Source: Caulobacter mirabilis (GTDB taxonomy: Bacteria; Pseudomonadota; Alphaproteobacteria; Caulobacterales; Caulobacteraceae). Taken from it: 64,000 bases of DNA. The notes under the pieces were generated by a model. The model made no database searches. It worked only from the letters and a program-made list of their open reading frames with translations, and was not told the origin of the DNA. The translations under genes were made by a program, and so were the position numbers. This document shows positions 36,116-44,856 of this stretch, in pieces; within the stretch, counting starts at the first letter, position 1; every line of letters starts with the position of its first letter. The stretch covers positions 3,038,001-3,102,000 of the forward strand of contig NZ_CP024201.1 in assembly GCF_002749615.1 (NCBI RefSeq). The letters are read 5' to 3'.

Positions 36116-36823
36116 CTAGTGCACCACTCGCGCCGACGGGCACTCCCCCGCGAACGGACAGACATGGCAGGCGGGCTGGTCATGGGTGCAGACCTCCTGG
36201 CCGAACATCTTCACCAGCCGGTGCAGTTCGTAGAGGTCCTCGGCGTCCCAGGCCGCCTCGGTCAATCGCATCAGCTCGCGGTGCGCACGGTCCAGGTCCT
36301 TGCCCGACGAGGCCAGGCCCAGGCGATAGCCGACCCGCGCCAGATGGGTGTCGACCACCAGGATCGGCCGGGCGAAGGTGCTGAAGTTCAGCACCGAGGA
36401 GGCCACTTTCGACCCCACGCCGGTCAGGTTCTTGAGCTTGCGGAACGCCGTCTCCAGCGGCAACGGCTCCAGGAAGTCCAGCGTCGGCGCTCCGCGCCAT
36501 TCGATCAGCGTCCGCAGCGCCGTCACCAGCCAGCGCGCCTTGGCCTCGGCCCAGGTGACCGGGGCGATGACGGCCTCGACCTCGGCCGGATCGGCGACGG
36601 CCAGTCGACGCCAGTTCGGATAGCGCGCCTTCAAGGCCTCGAACGCCGGCCAGGAGACCGCGTCCAGCGTCCGGCCGCCGATCTCCGACCGCACCAACTG
36701 GTCGACGGGCGGCAGGCGCCGGCCCGCGCCGATTGCGCCATAACGCCCCCGCAGGGCGAGGCGCACGCGCGGCAACATCGGATCGGGATCTAGGGGAAGC
36801 ATGGGTTGAACGACGGATTTCAT
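36116..36823 (-). CDS. Endonuclease III-family DNA glycosylase/lyase, probably SOS-induced
   Basis: 235 residues from the ATG at 36823; an internal ATG at 36802 is the alternative and would leave a longer leader. The helix-hairpin-helix LTGVGSKVASSVLNF has the catalytic Lys position, VVDTHLARVGYRL has the catalytic Asp, and the C-terminus has a 4Fe-4S loop (C-x6-C-x2-C-x5-C, CTHDQPACHVCPFAGEC). It is related to Nth but distinct enough that its lesion is unknown. A LexA box overlaps its promoter, which places it in the SOS regulon. Confidence 0.85.
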   Translation of the reverse strand: MKSVVQPMLPLDPDPMLPRVRLALRGRYGAIGAGRRLPPVDQLVRSEIGGRTLDAVSWPAFEALKARYPNWRRLAVADPAEVEAVIAPVTWAEAKARWLVTALRTLIEWRGAPTLDFLEPLPLETAFRKLKNLTGVGSKVASSVLNFSTFARPILVVDTHLARVGYRLGLASSGKDLDRAHRELMRLTEAAWDAEDLYELHRLVKMFGQEVCTHDQPACHVCPFAGECPSARVVH

Positions 36824-36828
36824 GATCG

Positions 36829-36843
36829 GAACAAAACTAGAAC
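36829..36843. promoter_or_regulatory. LexA (SOS) box GAAC-N7-GAAC
   Basis: GAACAAAACTAGAAC matches the alphaproteobacterial LexA operator, a direct repeat GTTC-N7-GTTC when read towards the endonuclease III-like gene. It covers the predicted -10 and ends 5 bp before that gene's first ATG, so LexA binding would block it. The flavoprotein gene on the other side starts 120 bp away and could also be affected. Confidence 0.78.
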
Positions 36844-36865
36844 ATCCGTCGCGAAAAAGAGTCAA
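36837..36865 (-). promoter_or_regulatory. Promoter of the endonuclease III-like gene
   Basis: On the minus strand TTGACT (36865-36860) and TTCTAG (36842-36837) are separated by 17 bp; the -10 lies inside the LexA box. Transcription would begin only a few bases before the ATG at 36823, so either the message is nearly leaderless or the start at 36802 is used. Confidence 0.5.
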
Positions 36866-36964
36866 GACCTGCCCCTACGGCGCCCGTTTTTTCGTCTAGC
36901 CAGCCCCTTCGCGGGGCGTATGGTGATCGCCGATCAGATAACGATGTCCGGGGAGAGACACGCC

Positions 36965-38179
36965 ATGGTCGGCAGCAAACTTCGCTTCGGGGCGTTCATC
37001 GCCCCGTTCCACCCTCTGCGCGAAAATCCCACGCTGGCGCTCGAGCGCGACATCGAGCTGGTCCAGCACATGGACCGCCTCGGCTACGAGGAGGCCTGGA
37101 TCGGCGAGCACCATTCGGCCGGCTACGAACTGATCGCCAGCCCCGAGCTGTTCATCGCCACGGTCGCCGAGCGCACCCGCCACATCCGGTTGGGCACGGG
37201 CGTATCGTCCCTGCCCTACCATCATCCGCTGATGCTGGCCGACCGCATCAACCAGCTGGACCACATCACCCGCGGCCGGGTGATGTTCGGCGTCGGCCCC
37301 GGCGCCCTGCCCTCGGACGCCTTCATGATGGGCATCCCGGTCAGCGCCCAGCGCGACCGCATGGACGAGGCGCTGGACGTGCTGGTTCCGCTGCTCCGCG
37401 GCGAGCAGGTGACCCGGAAGACCAACTGGTTCGAGCTGAACGAGGCGCGTCTGCAGATGACGCCCTACAGCCGGCCATCGGTGGAAATCTGCGTCGCCAG
37501 CCAGGTCTCGCCGACCGGGGCCAGCGCGGCCGGCCGGCACGGCGCCGGCCTGTTGTCGATCGGCGCCACCCAGACCGGCGGCTTCAACGCCCTGGCCTCC
37601 AACTGGGCGATCGCCGAGGACAAGGCCCGGGACGCCGGCAAGACCATGGATCGCGACGGCTGGCGCCTGGTCGGCCCGATGCATGTGGCTGAGACCCGCG
37701 AACAGGCTCGCGCCGACGTCCGCTTCGGCCTGGAGGACTGGCTCTACTACTTCCGCGAGGTCGCCGCCCTGCCGCTGGCGCCGCAGGACGGCAGCGATCC
37801 GGTCGACGCCCTGATCGCCTCCGGCATGGCGGTGATCGGCACGCCCGAGGACGCCATCGCCCAGATCGAGCGGCTGCAGGCCCAGTCGGGCGGCTTCGGC
37901 GCCTTCCTGATGATGGACCACAACTGGGCGAACTGGGACGCCAAGCGAAAGTCCTACGAGCTGATCGCCCGCTATGTGGCCCCTAGGTTCCAGGGCCTGA
38001 ACGACAACCGCGACGCCTCCCTGACCTGGGCGGCGCAGAACCGTCCGCGCTTCATCGGCGAGGCCATGGCCGCCGTCGGCGCCCGGGTGGCGCAGCACGT
38101 CCAGGAAAAGGGAACGGAGAACATCCGTCCCGAGATCCTCGCGGCGATGGGCATGGACAAGAAGCCCGCCGCCGAGTGA
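36965..38179 (+). CDS. LLM-class flavin-dependent monooxygenase (limonene 1,2-monooxygenase-like)
   Basis: 404 residues from the ATG at 36965, chosen for GGGGAGAG just upstream; earlier in-frame ATGs lack it. It is a bacterial luciferase-like barrel: LRFGAFIAPFHPLRENPTLALERDIELVQ, EEAWIGEHHSAGYE, VSSLPYHHPLMLADRINQLD, GRVMFGVGPGALPSDAFMMG and GGFNALASNWAIAED. It resembles proteins annotated as limonene 1,2-monooxygenase. It needs reduced flavin from a partner reductase; none is adjacent. The true substrate is open. Confidence 0.85.
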   Translation: MVGSKLRFGAFIAPFHPLRENPTLALERDIELVQHMDRLGYEEAWIGEHHSAGYELIASPELFIATVAERTRHIRLGTGVSSLPYHHPLMLADRINQLDHITRGRVMFGVGPGALPSDAFMMGIPVSAQRDRMDEALDVLVPLLRGEQVTRKTNWFELNEARLQMTPYSRPSVEICVASQVSPTGASAAGRHGAGLLSIGATQTGGFNALASNWAIAEDKARDAGKTMDRDGWRLVGPMHVAETREQARADVRFGLEDWLYYFREVAALPLAPQDGSDPVDALIASGMAVIGTPEDAIAQIERLQAQSGGFGAFLMMDHNWANWDAKRKSYELIARYVAPRFQGLNDNRDASLTWAAQNRPRFIGEAMAAVGARVAQHVQEKGTENIRPEILAAMGMDKKPAAE

Positions 38180-38218
38180 GGCGGAGCGGCCCCGGCCCGG
38201 CGGTCGCGCTGGGCCGGC

Positions 38219-38437
38219 CTAGCCGAACAGGCGACCGAGCAGCTTGCGTTCGGGCTTGCCTTCGAGCCGCTGGACCGCGGCGTTCAGGATTTTTCGTCGG
38301 TGGGTCCTGAGCGCCGGACGGGCTGCCTTCTCGCGGGCGACGGCGAGGGCGTTCTCGCCATGCATGGTCTTCAGGTATTCGACCTCGGTCGCGACATCCC
38401 GGGCGAAATCACCTGAGGAACCGTTCAATCCGAACAT
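38219..38437 (-). CDS. Small hypothetical protein
   Basis: 72 residues with AGGAGA seven bases before the ATG. The sequence is charged and helical (DVATEVEYLKTMHGENALAVAREKAARPALRTHRRKILNAAVQRL) and ends in LLGRLFG. There is no signal or TM segment and no family is recognised. It converges on the flavoprotein gene, with 39 nt between them. Confidence 0.6.
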   Translation of the reverse strand: MFGLNGSSGDFARDVATEVEYLKTMHGENALAVAREKAARPALRTHRRKILNAAVQRLEGKPERKLLGRLFG

Positions 38438-38525
38438 CGCCGTCTCCTACTGACGCTCGACTCTGCACTGTGGTCTTCCCCGACGGACGCGCGACGATGG
38501 AAGCTTCAGAAGGCAGAATTCGGGC

Positions 38526-38542
38526 CGCCCCGTTTTGGGGCG
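38526..38542. terminator. Hairpin CGCCCC/GGGGCG
   Basis: Perfect 6-bp GC arms surround a GTTTT loop, followed on the plus strand by CCCTTT. It lies 58 nt beyond the stop of the PYROXD2-like gene and may end its transcript. The rest of 38438-38599 shows nothing else. Confidence 0.4.
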
Positions 38543-38599
38543 CCCTTTCAGCATGACAGGCAATTGTTGGGCCGGTGTGACGGCCGGCGCGGATGGGCG

Positions 38600-40189
38600 T
38601 CAACGGCGGCTGCCCAGGTCCTTCAGCATTTCCCGGGCGGCGTTGCGCCCCGGTGCGCCGGTCACGCCGCCGCCGGGATGGGTTCCCGCCCCGCACAGAT
38701 AGAGCCCCGGGACAGGCGCGCGATAGGCTCCGGCGCCCAGCACGGGGCGGGCCGAGAACATCTGGTCCAGGCTCAGGACCCCGTGGAAGATGTCGCCGCC
38801 GATCAGGCCGAAATCCCGCTCCAGGTCGAGCGGGCTCTTGATCTGTCGGCCCAGGACCGAGGCCTTGAACCCCGGCGCCCAGCGATCGACGGTGTCGATC
38901 ATCAGGTCGGCGACTTCCTCCCGGCAGTCGTCCCAGGATCGGCCATCCGGCAGCTTCGGCGCGACGTGCTGGCAGAACAGGCTGGCCACATGCCGGCCGG
39001 CCGGCGCCAGGCTGTCGTCCAGCGTGGAGGGGATCAGCATCTCGACGATCGGCTCTCGCGACCAGCCGTACGCGCGGGCGTCGGCATGGGCCCGCTCCAT
39101 GTAGGCCAGGCTGGGCGCGATGATGATCCCGGCGGTCAGGTGGTCGCCAGGCTCCGGCAGGCAGGTGAACCGCGGCGGCTCCGACAGCGCCACGTTCATC
39201 CGGAAGGTGCCTGACCCGGACCGGTAGCGGTCGATGCGCTCGCGGAAGTCGGTCGGCAACAGCGCCGGGTCGACCAGCCGCTCGAACAGGATCTTCGGAT
39301 GGGTGTTGGACGCCACCGCCCGCGCCCGGATCGTCTCTCCCCTGTCCGTGACCACGCCGACCGCCCGGCCGCGCTCGGTCAGCACCTCGGCGACGCCCTC
39401 GCCGGCGCGGATCTCGACGCCCCTCTCGCGACAGGCCGCGGCCATCGCCTGGGTGATCGCGCCCATGCCGCCGATCGCATGCCCCCAGGCCCCCTTCTTG
39501 CCATTCACCTCGCCGAAGACGTGGTGCAGCAGCACATAGGCCGAGCCCGGCGCGTAGGGGCTGGCGTAGTTACCGACGACGCCGTCGAAGCCCAGAACCG
39601 CCTTGATCGGGCCGCTCTCGAACCAGCCGTCCAGCCAGTCGCCCGCCGACTGCGAGAACAGGGCCAGCAGGTCGCGCCGCGCGGTGACGTCCAGCTTGGA
39701 CAGCTTCCGCCCGAGGGCCGCGCCCTTGATCAGCTCCGGGATCGCCCGGACCCAGCCGCCCTCGACCATGTCCGGCGGCGTCTCCAGGACCAACGCGCGC
39801 AGCAGGTCGGCGATGGCGTCGAGGCGGTCGTTGTAGGCGTCCAGCCGCTCGGCGTCCCTGACCGAGAACTTCGCCACCTCGGCCTTGGTCCGCCCTTCCC
39901 CGGTCAGCAGATAGCCGTCCGGCAGCGGCAGGAAGTTGGAGGCCTTGCGCTCGACGACCCGAAGCCCGTGGCGCGGCAGGTCCAGGTCGGCGATGACCTT
40001 GGGATTGAGCAGGCTGACGGTGTAGCTGGCGACGGAGTTGCGGAAGCCGGGATGGAACTCTTCCGTCACCGCCGCCCCGCCGACGACCTCGCGCCGTTCG
40101 AGCACGGTCACCTTCAACCCTGCCCGGGCGAGGTAGAAGGCGCAGACGAGGCCGTTGTGGCCGGCTCCGATAACGACGACGTCGGTCAT
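38600..40189 (-). CDS. FAD-dependent oxidoreductase, phytoene desaturase/PYROXD2-like
   Basis: 529 residues. The N-terminal dinucleotide motif is VVVIGAGHNGLVCAFYLARAG followed by VTVLERREVVGGAA. The middle has VSLLNPKVIADLDLPRHGL, the second nucleotide segment is RAVASNTHPKILFERLV, and the end has LYLCGAGTHPGGGVTGAPGRNAAREML, the standard C-terminal FAD contact. It belongs to the amine oxidase/CrtI superfamily, closest in pattern to PYROXD2-type proteins. No carotenoid genes are near, so carotenoid desaturation is unlikely. Confidence 0.84.
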   Translation of the reverse strand: MTDVVVIGAGHNGLVCAFYLARAGLKVTVLERREVVGGAAVTEEFHPGFRNSVASYTVSLLNPKVIADLDLPRHGLRVVERKASNFLPLPDGYLLTGEGRTKAEVAKFSVRDAERLDAYNDRLDAIADLLRALVLETPPDMVEGGWVRAIPELIKGAALGRKLSKLDVTARRDLLALFSQSAGDWLDGWFESGPIKAVLGFDGVVGNYASPYAPGSAYVLLHHVFGEVNGKKGAWGHAIGGMGAITQAMAAACRERGVEIRAGEGVAEVLTERGRAVGVVTDRGETIRARAVASNTHPKILFERLVDPALLPTDFRERIDRYRSGSGTFRMNVALSEPPRFTCLPEPGDHLTAGIIIAPSLAYMERAHADARAYGWSREPIVEMLIPSTLDDSLAPAGRHVASLFCQHVAPKLPDGRSWDDCREEVADLMIDTVDRWAPGFKASVLGRQIKSPLDLERDFGLIGGDIFHGVLSLDQMFSARPVLGAGAYRAPVPGLYLCGAGTHPGGGVTGAPGRNAAREMLKDLGSRR

Positions 40190-40314
40190 GGCCTGGATGT
40201 CGCACGGCGTTCGCCGACGCGCCAGCGATGCGAAGATTGGGGCTCCGCTTCCGACCGATGTTCTGCCAACCTGCGCGGCGAGCGTCCGGCGGAGACCGGC
40301 CAGGGAGGGACCGG

Positions 40315-41973
40315 ATGTCGGAGACAGCGGAAGGGGAAGGCCGTCCCGTCGGCCGCAAGGACGGGATGGTCATCGGCGCGGCTTCGGTCGGGACCGTGTT
40401 CGAGTGGTACGACTTCTATCTGTACGGCTCGCTGGCCACCTACATCACCCACCACTTCTTCTCGGGGGTAAACGAGACCACGGGCTACATCTTCGCCCTG
40501 CTGGCCTTCGCCGCCGGGTTCGCGGTCCGGCCGTTCGGGGCCATCGTGTTCGGCCGGCTGGGCGATCTCTGGGGCCGCAAGAACACCTTCCTGGTCACCA
40601 TGCTGCTGATGGGCCTGTCGACCTTCGTGGTCGGCCTGCTGCCCTCCTACGAGCAGATCGGCGTCGCCGCCCCGATCTTGCTGGTGGTCATGCGCCTGAT
40701 CCAGGGCCTGGCCCTGGGCGGCGAGTACGGCGGCGCGGCCACCTATGTCGCCGAACACGCCCCGCAGGGCCGGCGCGGCCTCTACACCAGCTTCATCCAG
40801 ATCACCGCCACCTTCGGCCTGTTCCTGAGCCTGGTGGTGATCCTGCTGACCCGCTCCGGCGTCGGCGAGGAGACCTTCCAGGCCTGGGGCTGGCGCATCC
40901 CCTTCCTGATCTCGATCCTGCTGCTCGGCGTCTCGCTGTGGATCCGTCTGCAGCTCAACGAGAGTCCCGCCTTCCAGCGCATGGTCGCCGAGGGCAAGGC
41001 CAGCAAGAAGCCGCTGAAGGACGCCTTCGGCCGCTGGAGCAACCTGAAGATCGTGCTGCTGGCCCTGGTCGGCCTGACCGCCGGCCAGGCGGTGGTCTGG
41101 TACACGGGGCAGTTCTACGCCCTGTTCTTCCTGGAGAAGATGCTCAAGGTCGACGGCGCCCTGACCAACAGCCTGGTCGCCATCGCCCTGCTGCTGGGCA
41201 CGCCCTTCTTCGTCTTCTTCGGCTGGCTGTCGGACAAGGTCGGCCGCAAGCCGATCATCATGGCCGGCTGCCTGCTGGCGGCCGTGACCTACTTCCCGCT
41301 GTTCGGCGCCCTGACCATGGCGGCCAACCCGCAGTTGGCCCGGGCCGCCGCCAGCGCGCCCGTGACCGTCATCGCCGATCCCGCCGACTGCTCGTTCCAG
41401 TTCGACCCGGTCGGCAAGACGGTGTTCAACACCAGCTGCGACCTGGCCAAGTCCTATCTGGCCAAGGCGGGGATCACCTACCAGAACCAGGCCGCTCCGG
41501 CGGGGAGCCTGGCCCGGGTCCAGATCGGCGACCGGGTCCTGCCGTCCTTCGCCGGCGACAAGATGGACAAGGCCGGATTCAAGGACCGCAAGGCCGTCTG
41601 GGAGAAGGACCTGGGGGCCGCCCTGAAGGCCGCCGGCTATCCGGCCAAGGCCGACAGCGCCCTGGTCAACAAGCCGCTGGTCGTGGCGATCCTGACCCTG
41701 CTGGTGATCTATGTCACCATGGTCTACGGCCCGATCGCGGCGATGCTGGTGGAGCTGTTCCCGACCAACATCCGCTACACCTCGATGAGCCTGCCCTACC
41801 ACATCGGCAACGGCTGGTTCGGCGGCTTCCTGCCCACGACGGCCTTCGCCATGGTCGCCGCGACGGGCGATATCTACTACGGCCTCTGGTACCCGGTGGT
41901 GATCGCGGCCGTCACGGTGGTCGTGGGGATGCTGTTCCTGCGCGAGACCAAGGACGTGGATATCGAAGCCTAG
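40315..41973 (+). CDS. MFS transporter of the metabolite:H+ symporter (MHS) family with a large loop
   Basis: 552 residues from the ATG at 40315 (AGGGAGGGA upstream). It has the MHS signatures VGTVFEWYDFYLYGSLA, RPFGAIVFGRLGDLWGRKNTF, LIQGLALGGEYGGAATYVAEHAP and SDKVGRKPIIMAGC, plus a final GPIAAMLVELFPTNIRYTSMSLPYHIGNGWFGG. About 115 residues (340-455) are inserted before the last four TM helices, probably periplasmic, with two cysteines. ProP-like members carry organic acids or osmolytes. Its TAG stop shares bases with the stop of the convergent gene. Confidence 0.88.
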   Translation: MSETAEGEGRPVGRKDGMVIGAASVGTVFEWYDFYLYGSLATYITHHFFSGVNETTGYIFALLAFAAGFAVRPFGAIVFGRLGDLWGRKNTFLVTMLLMGLSTFVVGLLPSYEQIGVAAPILLVVMRLIQGLALGGEYGGAATYVAEHAPQGRRGLYTSFIQITATFGLFLSLVVILLTRSGVGEETFQAWGWRIPFLISILLLGVSLWIRLQLNESPAFQRMVAEGKASKKPLKDAFGRWSNLKIVLLALVGLTAGQAVVWYTGQFYALFFLEKMLKVDGALTNSLVAIALLLGTPFFVFFGWLSDKVGRKPIIMAGCLLAAVTYFPLFGALTMAANPQLARAAASAPVTVIADPADCSFQFDPVGKTVFNTSCDLAKSYLAKAGITYQNQAAPAGSLARVQIGDRVLPSFAGDKMDKAGFKDRKAVWEKDLGAALKAAGYPAKADSALVNKPLVVAILTLLVIYVTMVYGPIAAMLVELFPTNIRYTSMSLPYHIGNGWFGGFLPTTAFAMVAATGDIYYGLWYPVVIAAVTVVVGMLFLRETKDVDIEA

Positions 41974-42470
41974 GCCGCCGCCAGGCGCCGGGCCGTGGCG
42001 CGCAGCAGGGCGCGGGCGTACAGGCGATGGAACGGAACCATGACGCGGAAGCCGAAGCCCAGGCCGCCGGTCTTCCGGCGCGGGACCAGCGCGGTGCCGA
42101 AGTAGAGGGTGGTCGCCGCCTCCGTCGCTGCGCTCATGAGCCACGACCGCGACGCCCCCTGGAAGTCGCATAGCAGGATCTGGTCTTCGCCCCGCGCCTC
42201 CACGGTCCAGGCGGCGAACGCCTCGGTCTCGCCGGCGGCCAGCCGCCGCGCCTCGTCGTCGGTCGAGGGCCGCGCGACCAGCAGGGCGAGCACAAGCCGC
42301 TCCAGCTTGAACAGCGCCGTGGTGTAGAAGGCTTCGATATAGGCCGTCTGGGTGAACCGGCCCGGGAGGGTCACAGCGAAACAGTCGACGTAGCCGCCCG
42401 CGCCCTCGTAACGCCCCAGCTGAGCGCCCGGCGGCAGAGAGACGGCTTCGATGGGTCCGTGTCGCGTCAT
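41970..42470 (-). CDS. Conserved hypothetical protein
   Basis: 166 residues from the ATG at 42470. It looks like a compact soluble alpha/beta protein: GRYEGAGGYVDCFAVTLPGRFTQTAYIEAFYTTALFKLERLVLALL, then ILLCDFQGASRSWLMSA, and a C-terminal GLGFGFRVMVPFHRLYARALL. The FRVMVPFHRLYARALL end may contact membrane. I have seen this pattern only as hypothetical proteins and give no function. Confidence 0.62.
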   Translation of the reverse strand: MTRHGPIEAVSLPPGAQLGRYEGAGGYVDCFAVTLPGRFTQTAYIEAFYTTALFKLERLVLALLVARPSTDDEARRLAAGETEAFAAWTVEARGEDQILLCDFQGASRSWLMSAATEAATTLYFGTALVPRRKTGGLGFGFRVMVPFHRLYARALLRATARRLAAA

Positions 42471-42498
42471 GGGTCCCCCGCTTCGCTCTATATTCCGC

Positions 42499-42523
42499 CA
42501 TCCTCGCGACGAGCGCGAGGATG
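42499..42523. repeat. 10-bp perfect inverted repeat (palindrome family)
   Basis: CATCCTCGCG and CGCGAGGATG flank a 5-nt loop, followed by AC. It matches the ends of the palindromes at 20458 and 35861. It lies between the hypothetical gene and the end of the cob operon; the rest of 42471-42593 is without other features. Confidence 0.6.
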
Positions 42524-42593
42524 ACGGTTTGGGGTGGGAGCAGCGGACAGCGGCCATGGGAGAGCGGATAGCCGCGTGAGCGACCCGCCGCCC

Positions 42594-43082
42594 CTACGAC
42601 ATCACCAGCACCGGTCCCTCGAAGGCCTCCCGCCCCCGCCCAATCCCGGCGATCGCCGCCGTCATCGCCCCGCCCCGCTCCAGCAACTCATCCGCCAGCG
42701 CCACCATCAGCGGGTTCGGCGTCGCTTCCGGCGAAGCCGCCCGCAACGTCTGGGCCAGCCGCGCTTCCTCGCCCGCCCCCGCCCGCCGGCAGGCGAGCAG
42801 ATAGGCCGCCGCCGGGGAGCGGCTGACGCCAGCAAAGCAGTGGACCAGCAGCGGCCCCTCGTCCGCCGCGTCGGCGAAGGCGAACAGGCGCTCGATGATC
42901 GCCGTATCGGCCGCGATCAGCCCCTCGCGGGGCTCGGCGATGTCGTTGAAGCACAGCACCAGCCGCTCGACACCCGCTATCCGCGGCGCCTCGGCGTCGG
43001 GCGAGATCAGGCTGGCGACATGGGTCGGGCGATAGCGTTCGATCGCTTCCGCAAGCCGGCTGGCCGGACAGGCGATGATCAC
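42594..43082 (-). CDS. Dual-specificity/tyrosine phosphatase-like protein at the end of the cob operon
   Basis: 162 residues from a GTG that overlaps the cobS stop by 4 nt (GTGA). The active-site loop is H81-C82-F-A-G-V-S-R88-S, a complete H-C-x5-R-S/T, with a candidate general acid D47 in FNDIAEP. It belongs to the cysteine phosphatase superfamily. Its tight coupling to cobS, and the absence of a histidine-type CobC alpha-ribazole phosphatase in the cluster, suggest that it dephosphorylates alpha-ribazole-5'-phosphate or adenosylcobalamin-5'-phosphate. That role is inference. Confidence 0.75.
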   Translation of the reverse strand: MIIACPASRLAEAIERYRPTHVASLISPDAEAPRIAGVERLVLCFNDIAEPREGLIAADTAIIERLFAFADAADEGPLLVHCFAGVSRSPAAAYLLACRRAGAGEEARLAQTLRAASPEATPNPLMVALADELLERGGAMTAAIAGIGRGREAFEGPVLVMS

Positions 43083-43837
43083 GCCAGCACCGCCGCCACG
43101 CCGAGCAGGAAGCCCAGCTCGAACAGCTGCTCGACTCCGCCCAGCACGTCGCCGGTATGGCCGCCGATCAGCCGCCGCGCCGCCAGCGCCAGCAGAGCCG
43201 CGAGCACGGCGCCGAACGCCAGTCCCGCGCTCACCGCCGGCAGCGGCAGGAAGACCAGCGGCCAGGCCGCCAGGGCCACGGCGACCAGCGTCTCCCAGGT
43301 CCTCACACCCCGGGGCAGCGGCTTCCATTTGGCGCCGTCGCCGTCCCCCGCGTAGGGCGTCAACCGCATCGTGACCACCGCCGCCGCCCGACCGACGCCG
43401 TGGGCGGCCAGCAGCGCGGTCGCCGCCATCCAGGGCGCCGGGAGCGTGGCCAACGCCGCCGCCTTCAGCGCCAGCACCATGACCACCGCCAGGGCGCCGT
43501 AGGTCCCCAGGCGGCTGTCCTTCATGATCTCCAGGCGACGCTCAGGGGTCTGGCCGCCGCCCAGGCCGTCGAAGCTGTCGGCCAGCCCGTCCTCGTGGAA
43601 GCAGCCGGTGATCAGCAACCCGACCGCCAGCGCCAGCAGCACCGGGACCCAGCCGCCCCACAGCTGCGCCGCCACGATCAGCACCACCGCCGACAGTCCG
43701 CCGACCACCTGCCCGACCAGCGGGAAGTAACGGGCCGAGCGCGTCACCCAGTCCGGCTCGAACCGCTTCAGCTCCGGCATGGGCAGCCGGGTCAGAAACT
43801 GCACGGCGCAGAGGAAGAGCTCGACCTGTCGGATCAC
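43079..43837 (-). CDS. cobS: Adenosylcobinamide-GDP ribazoletransferase (cobalamin synthase)
   Basis: 252 residues from the GTG at 43837, which overlaps the cobT stop (GTGA). It is a polytopic membrane enzyme joining AdoCbi-GDP with alpha-ribazole. CobS features are FLCAVQFLTRLP, FPLVGQVVGG, the metal-binding CFHEDGLADSFDGLGGGQTPERRLEIMKDSRLGTYGA, and AAHGVGRAAAVV. It is called cobV in the Pseudomonas naming. It is followed immediately by the phosphatase-like gene. Confidence 0.95.
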   Translation of the reverse strand: MIRQVELFLCAVQFLTRLPMPELKRFEPDWVTRSARYFPLVGQVVGGLSAVVLIVAAQLWGGWVPVLLALAVGLLITGCFHEDGLADSFDGLGGGQTPERRLEIMKDSRLGTYGALAVVMVLALKAAALATLPAPWMAATALLAAHGVGRAAAVVTMRLTPYAGDGDGAKWKPLPRGVRTWETLVAVALAAWPLVFLPLPAVSAGLAFGAVLAALLALAARRLIGGHTGDVLGGVEQLFELGFLLGVAAVLA

Positions 43838-44856
43838 AGCCGGCCCGCCAATACGTCCTCGAGGCTGGCCACCTCCTCCAGCAGGCCCGCCGCCGCCCGC
43901 ACGACCGGCACGACCAGCAGGGCGCCGGTCCCCTCGCCCAGGCGCAGGCCCAGGTCGAGCAGCGGCTCGGCGCCCAGCGCCTCCAGCAGCAGCCGGTGCC
44001 CGCGCTCGGCCGAACAGTGGGCGAAGACGCAGTAGTCCGCCGCCGCCGGCTGCAGCCGGATCGCCGCCAGCGCGGCCGCGGTGCAGATGAAGCCGTCGAC
44101 CAGCACCGGCCTGCCCGCCGCCGCCGCGCCGAGGATGGCCCCGGCCATGGTCACGATCTCCAGCCCGCCGAACTCGCGCAGCACGTCCAACGGCGCCCTC
44201 GCGTCGGACCGCGCCGCCGCCTGCGCCAGCACCGTCTGCTTGCGCGCCATCCCGGCCGCGTCGTGACCCGCTCCGACGCCGATGCAGTCGGCCAGCGGCG
44301 CCGGCGCCAACCGGTGCATGATCAGAGCCGCCGAGGCGGTGTTGCCGATGCCCATCTCGCCCAGCACCAGGATGTCGTAGGGCTCCGACGCCGCGATCCG
44401 CGCGCCGTTGGCCAGCGCCGCCTCGACCTCCGCGCCGGTCAAGGCGGCCTCCTCGGCGGCGTTGCGCGTGCCGTGACGGACCTTGGCGGCGATCAGGGCG
44501 GGATGCGTGGGCAGGTCGCTGGCCACGCCCGCGTCGACCACCTTCACCGTAGCTCCCGCCGCCTTGGCGAAGACGTTGGCGCTGGCCTTGCCGGCCAGGA
44601 AGGTGGCGACCATCGCCGCCGTCACCTCGGACGGATAGGCGGAAACCCCGCTTTGGTTCAGACCGTGGTCGCCCGCAAACACCAGCAGCAACGCCTCGCC
44701 GGTCGCCGGCGCCTTGCCGCCGCCGATCAGGCCCAGCCGCACGGCCAGATCCTCGATCCGCCCGAGCGCGCCCAGCGGCTTGGCCTTGCCGTCGATGGCG
44801 GCGCGCAGGCCGCTCTCCAGGGCGCGGTCGACAGGGGGGACGACGGGCAGGCTCAT
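43834..44856 (-). CDS. cobT: Nicotinate-nucleotide-dimethylbenzimidazole phosphoribosyltransferase
   Basis: 340 residues, a normal length. It makes alpha-ribazole-phosphate from DMB and nicotinate mononucleotide. Seen are [40 protein letters not shown], the [14 protein letters not shown] motif, [27 protein letters not shown] and [23 protein letters not shown] with its catalytic Glu. It overlaps cobQ and cobS by 4 nt each. No bluB for DMB synthesis is in the window. Confidence 0.96.
   Translation of the reverse strand: MSLPVVPPVDRALESGLRAAIDGKAKPLGALGRIEDLAVRLGLIGGGKAPATGEALLLVFAGDHGLNQSGVSAYPSEVTAAMVATFLAGKASANVFAKAAGATVKVVDAGVASDLPTHPALIAAKVRHGTRNAAEEAALTGAEVEAALANGARIAASEPYDILVLGEMGIGNTASAALIMHRLAPAPLADCIGVGAGHDAAGMARKQTVLAQAAARSDARAPLDVLREFGGLEIVTMAGAILGAAAAGRPVLVDGFICTAAALAAIRLQPAAADYCVFAHCSAERGHRLLLEALGAEPLLDLGLRLGEGTGALLVVPVVRAAAGLLEEVASLEDVLAGRL

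Noticed and set aside
35596..36119. Short plus-strand frames (94 and 80 codons) in the repeat-rich gap
   Set aside because: They consist of the palindromic repeats, lack ribosome sites and have no protein-like features.
38600..40189. Carotenoid phytoene desaturase
   Set aside because: The sequence is nearer to PYROXD2-type proteins, and no crtB, crtE or crtY gene lies in the window.
40186..42501. A 771-codon frame on the minus strand
   Set aside because: It is antisense to the MFS transporter; the composition is a shadow pattern and the real gene here is the 41970-42470 hypothetical.
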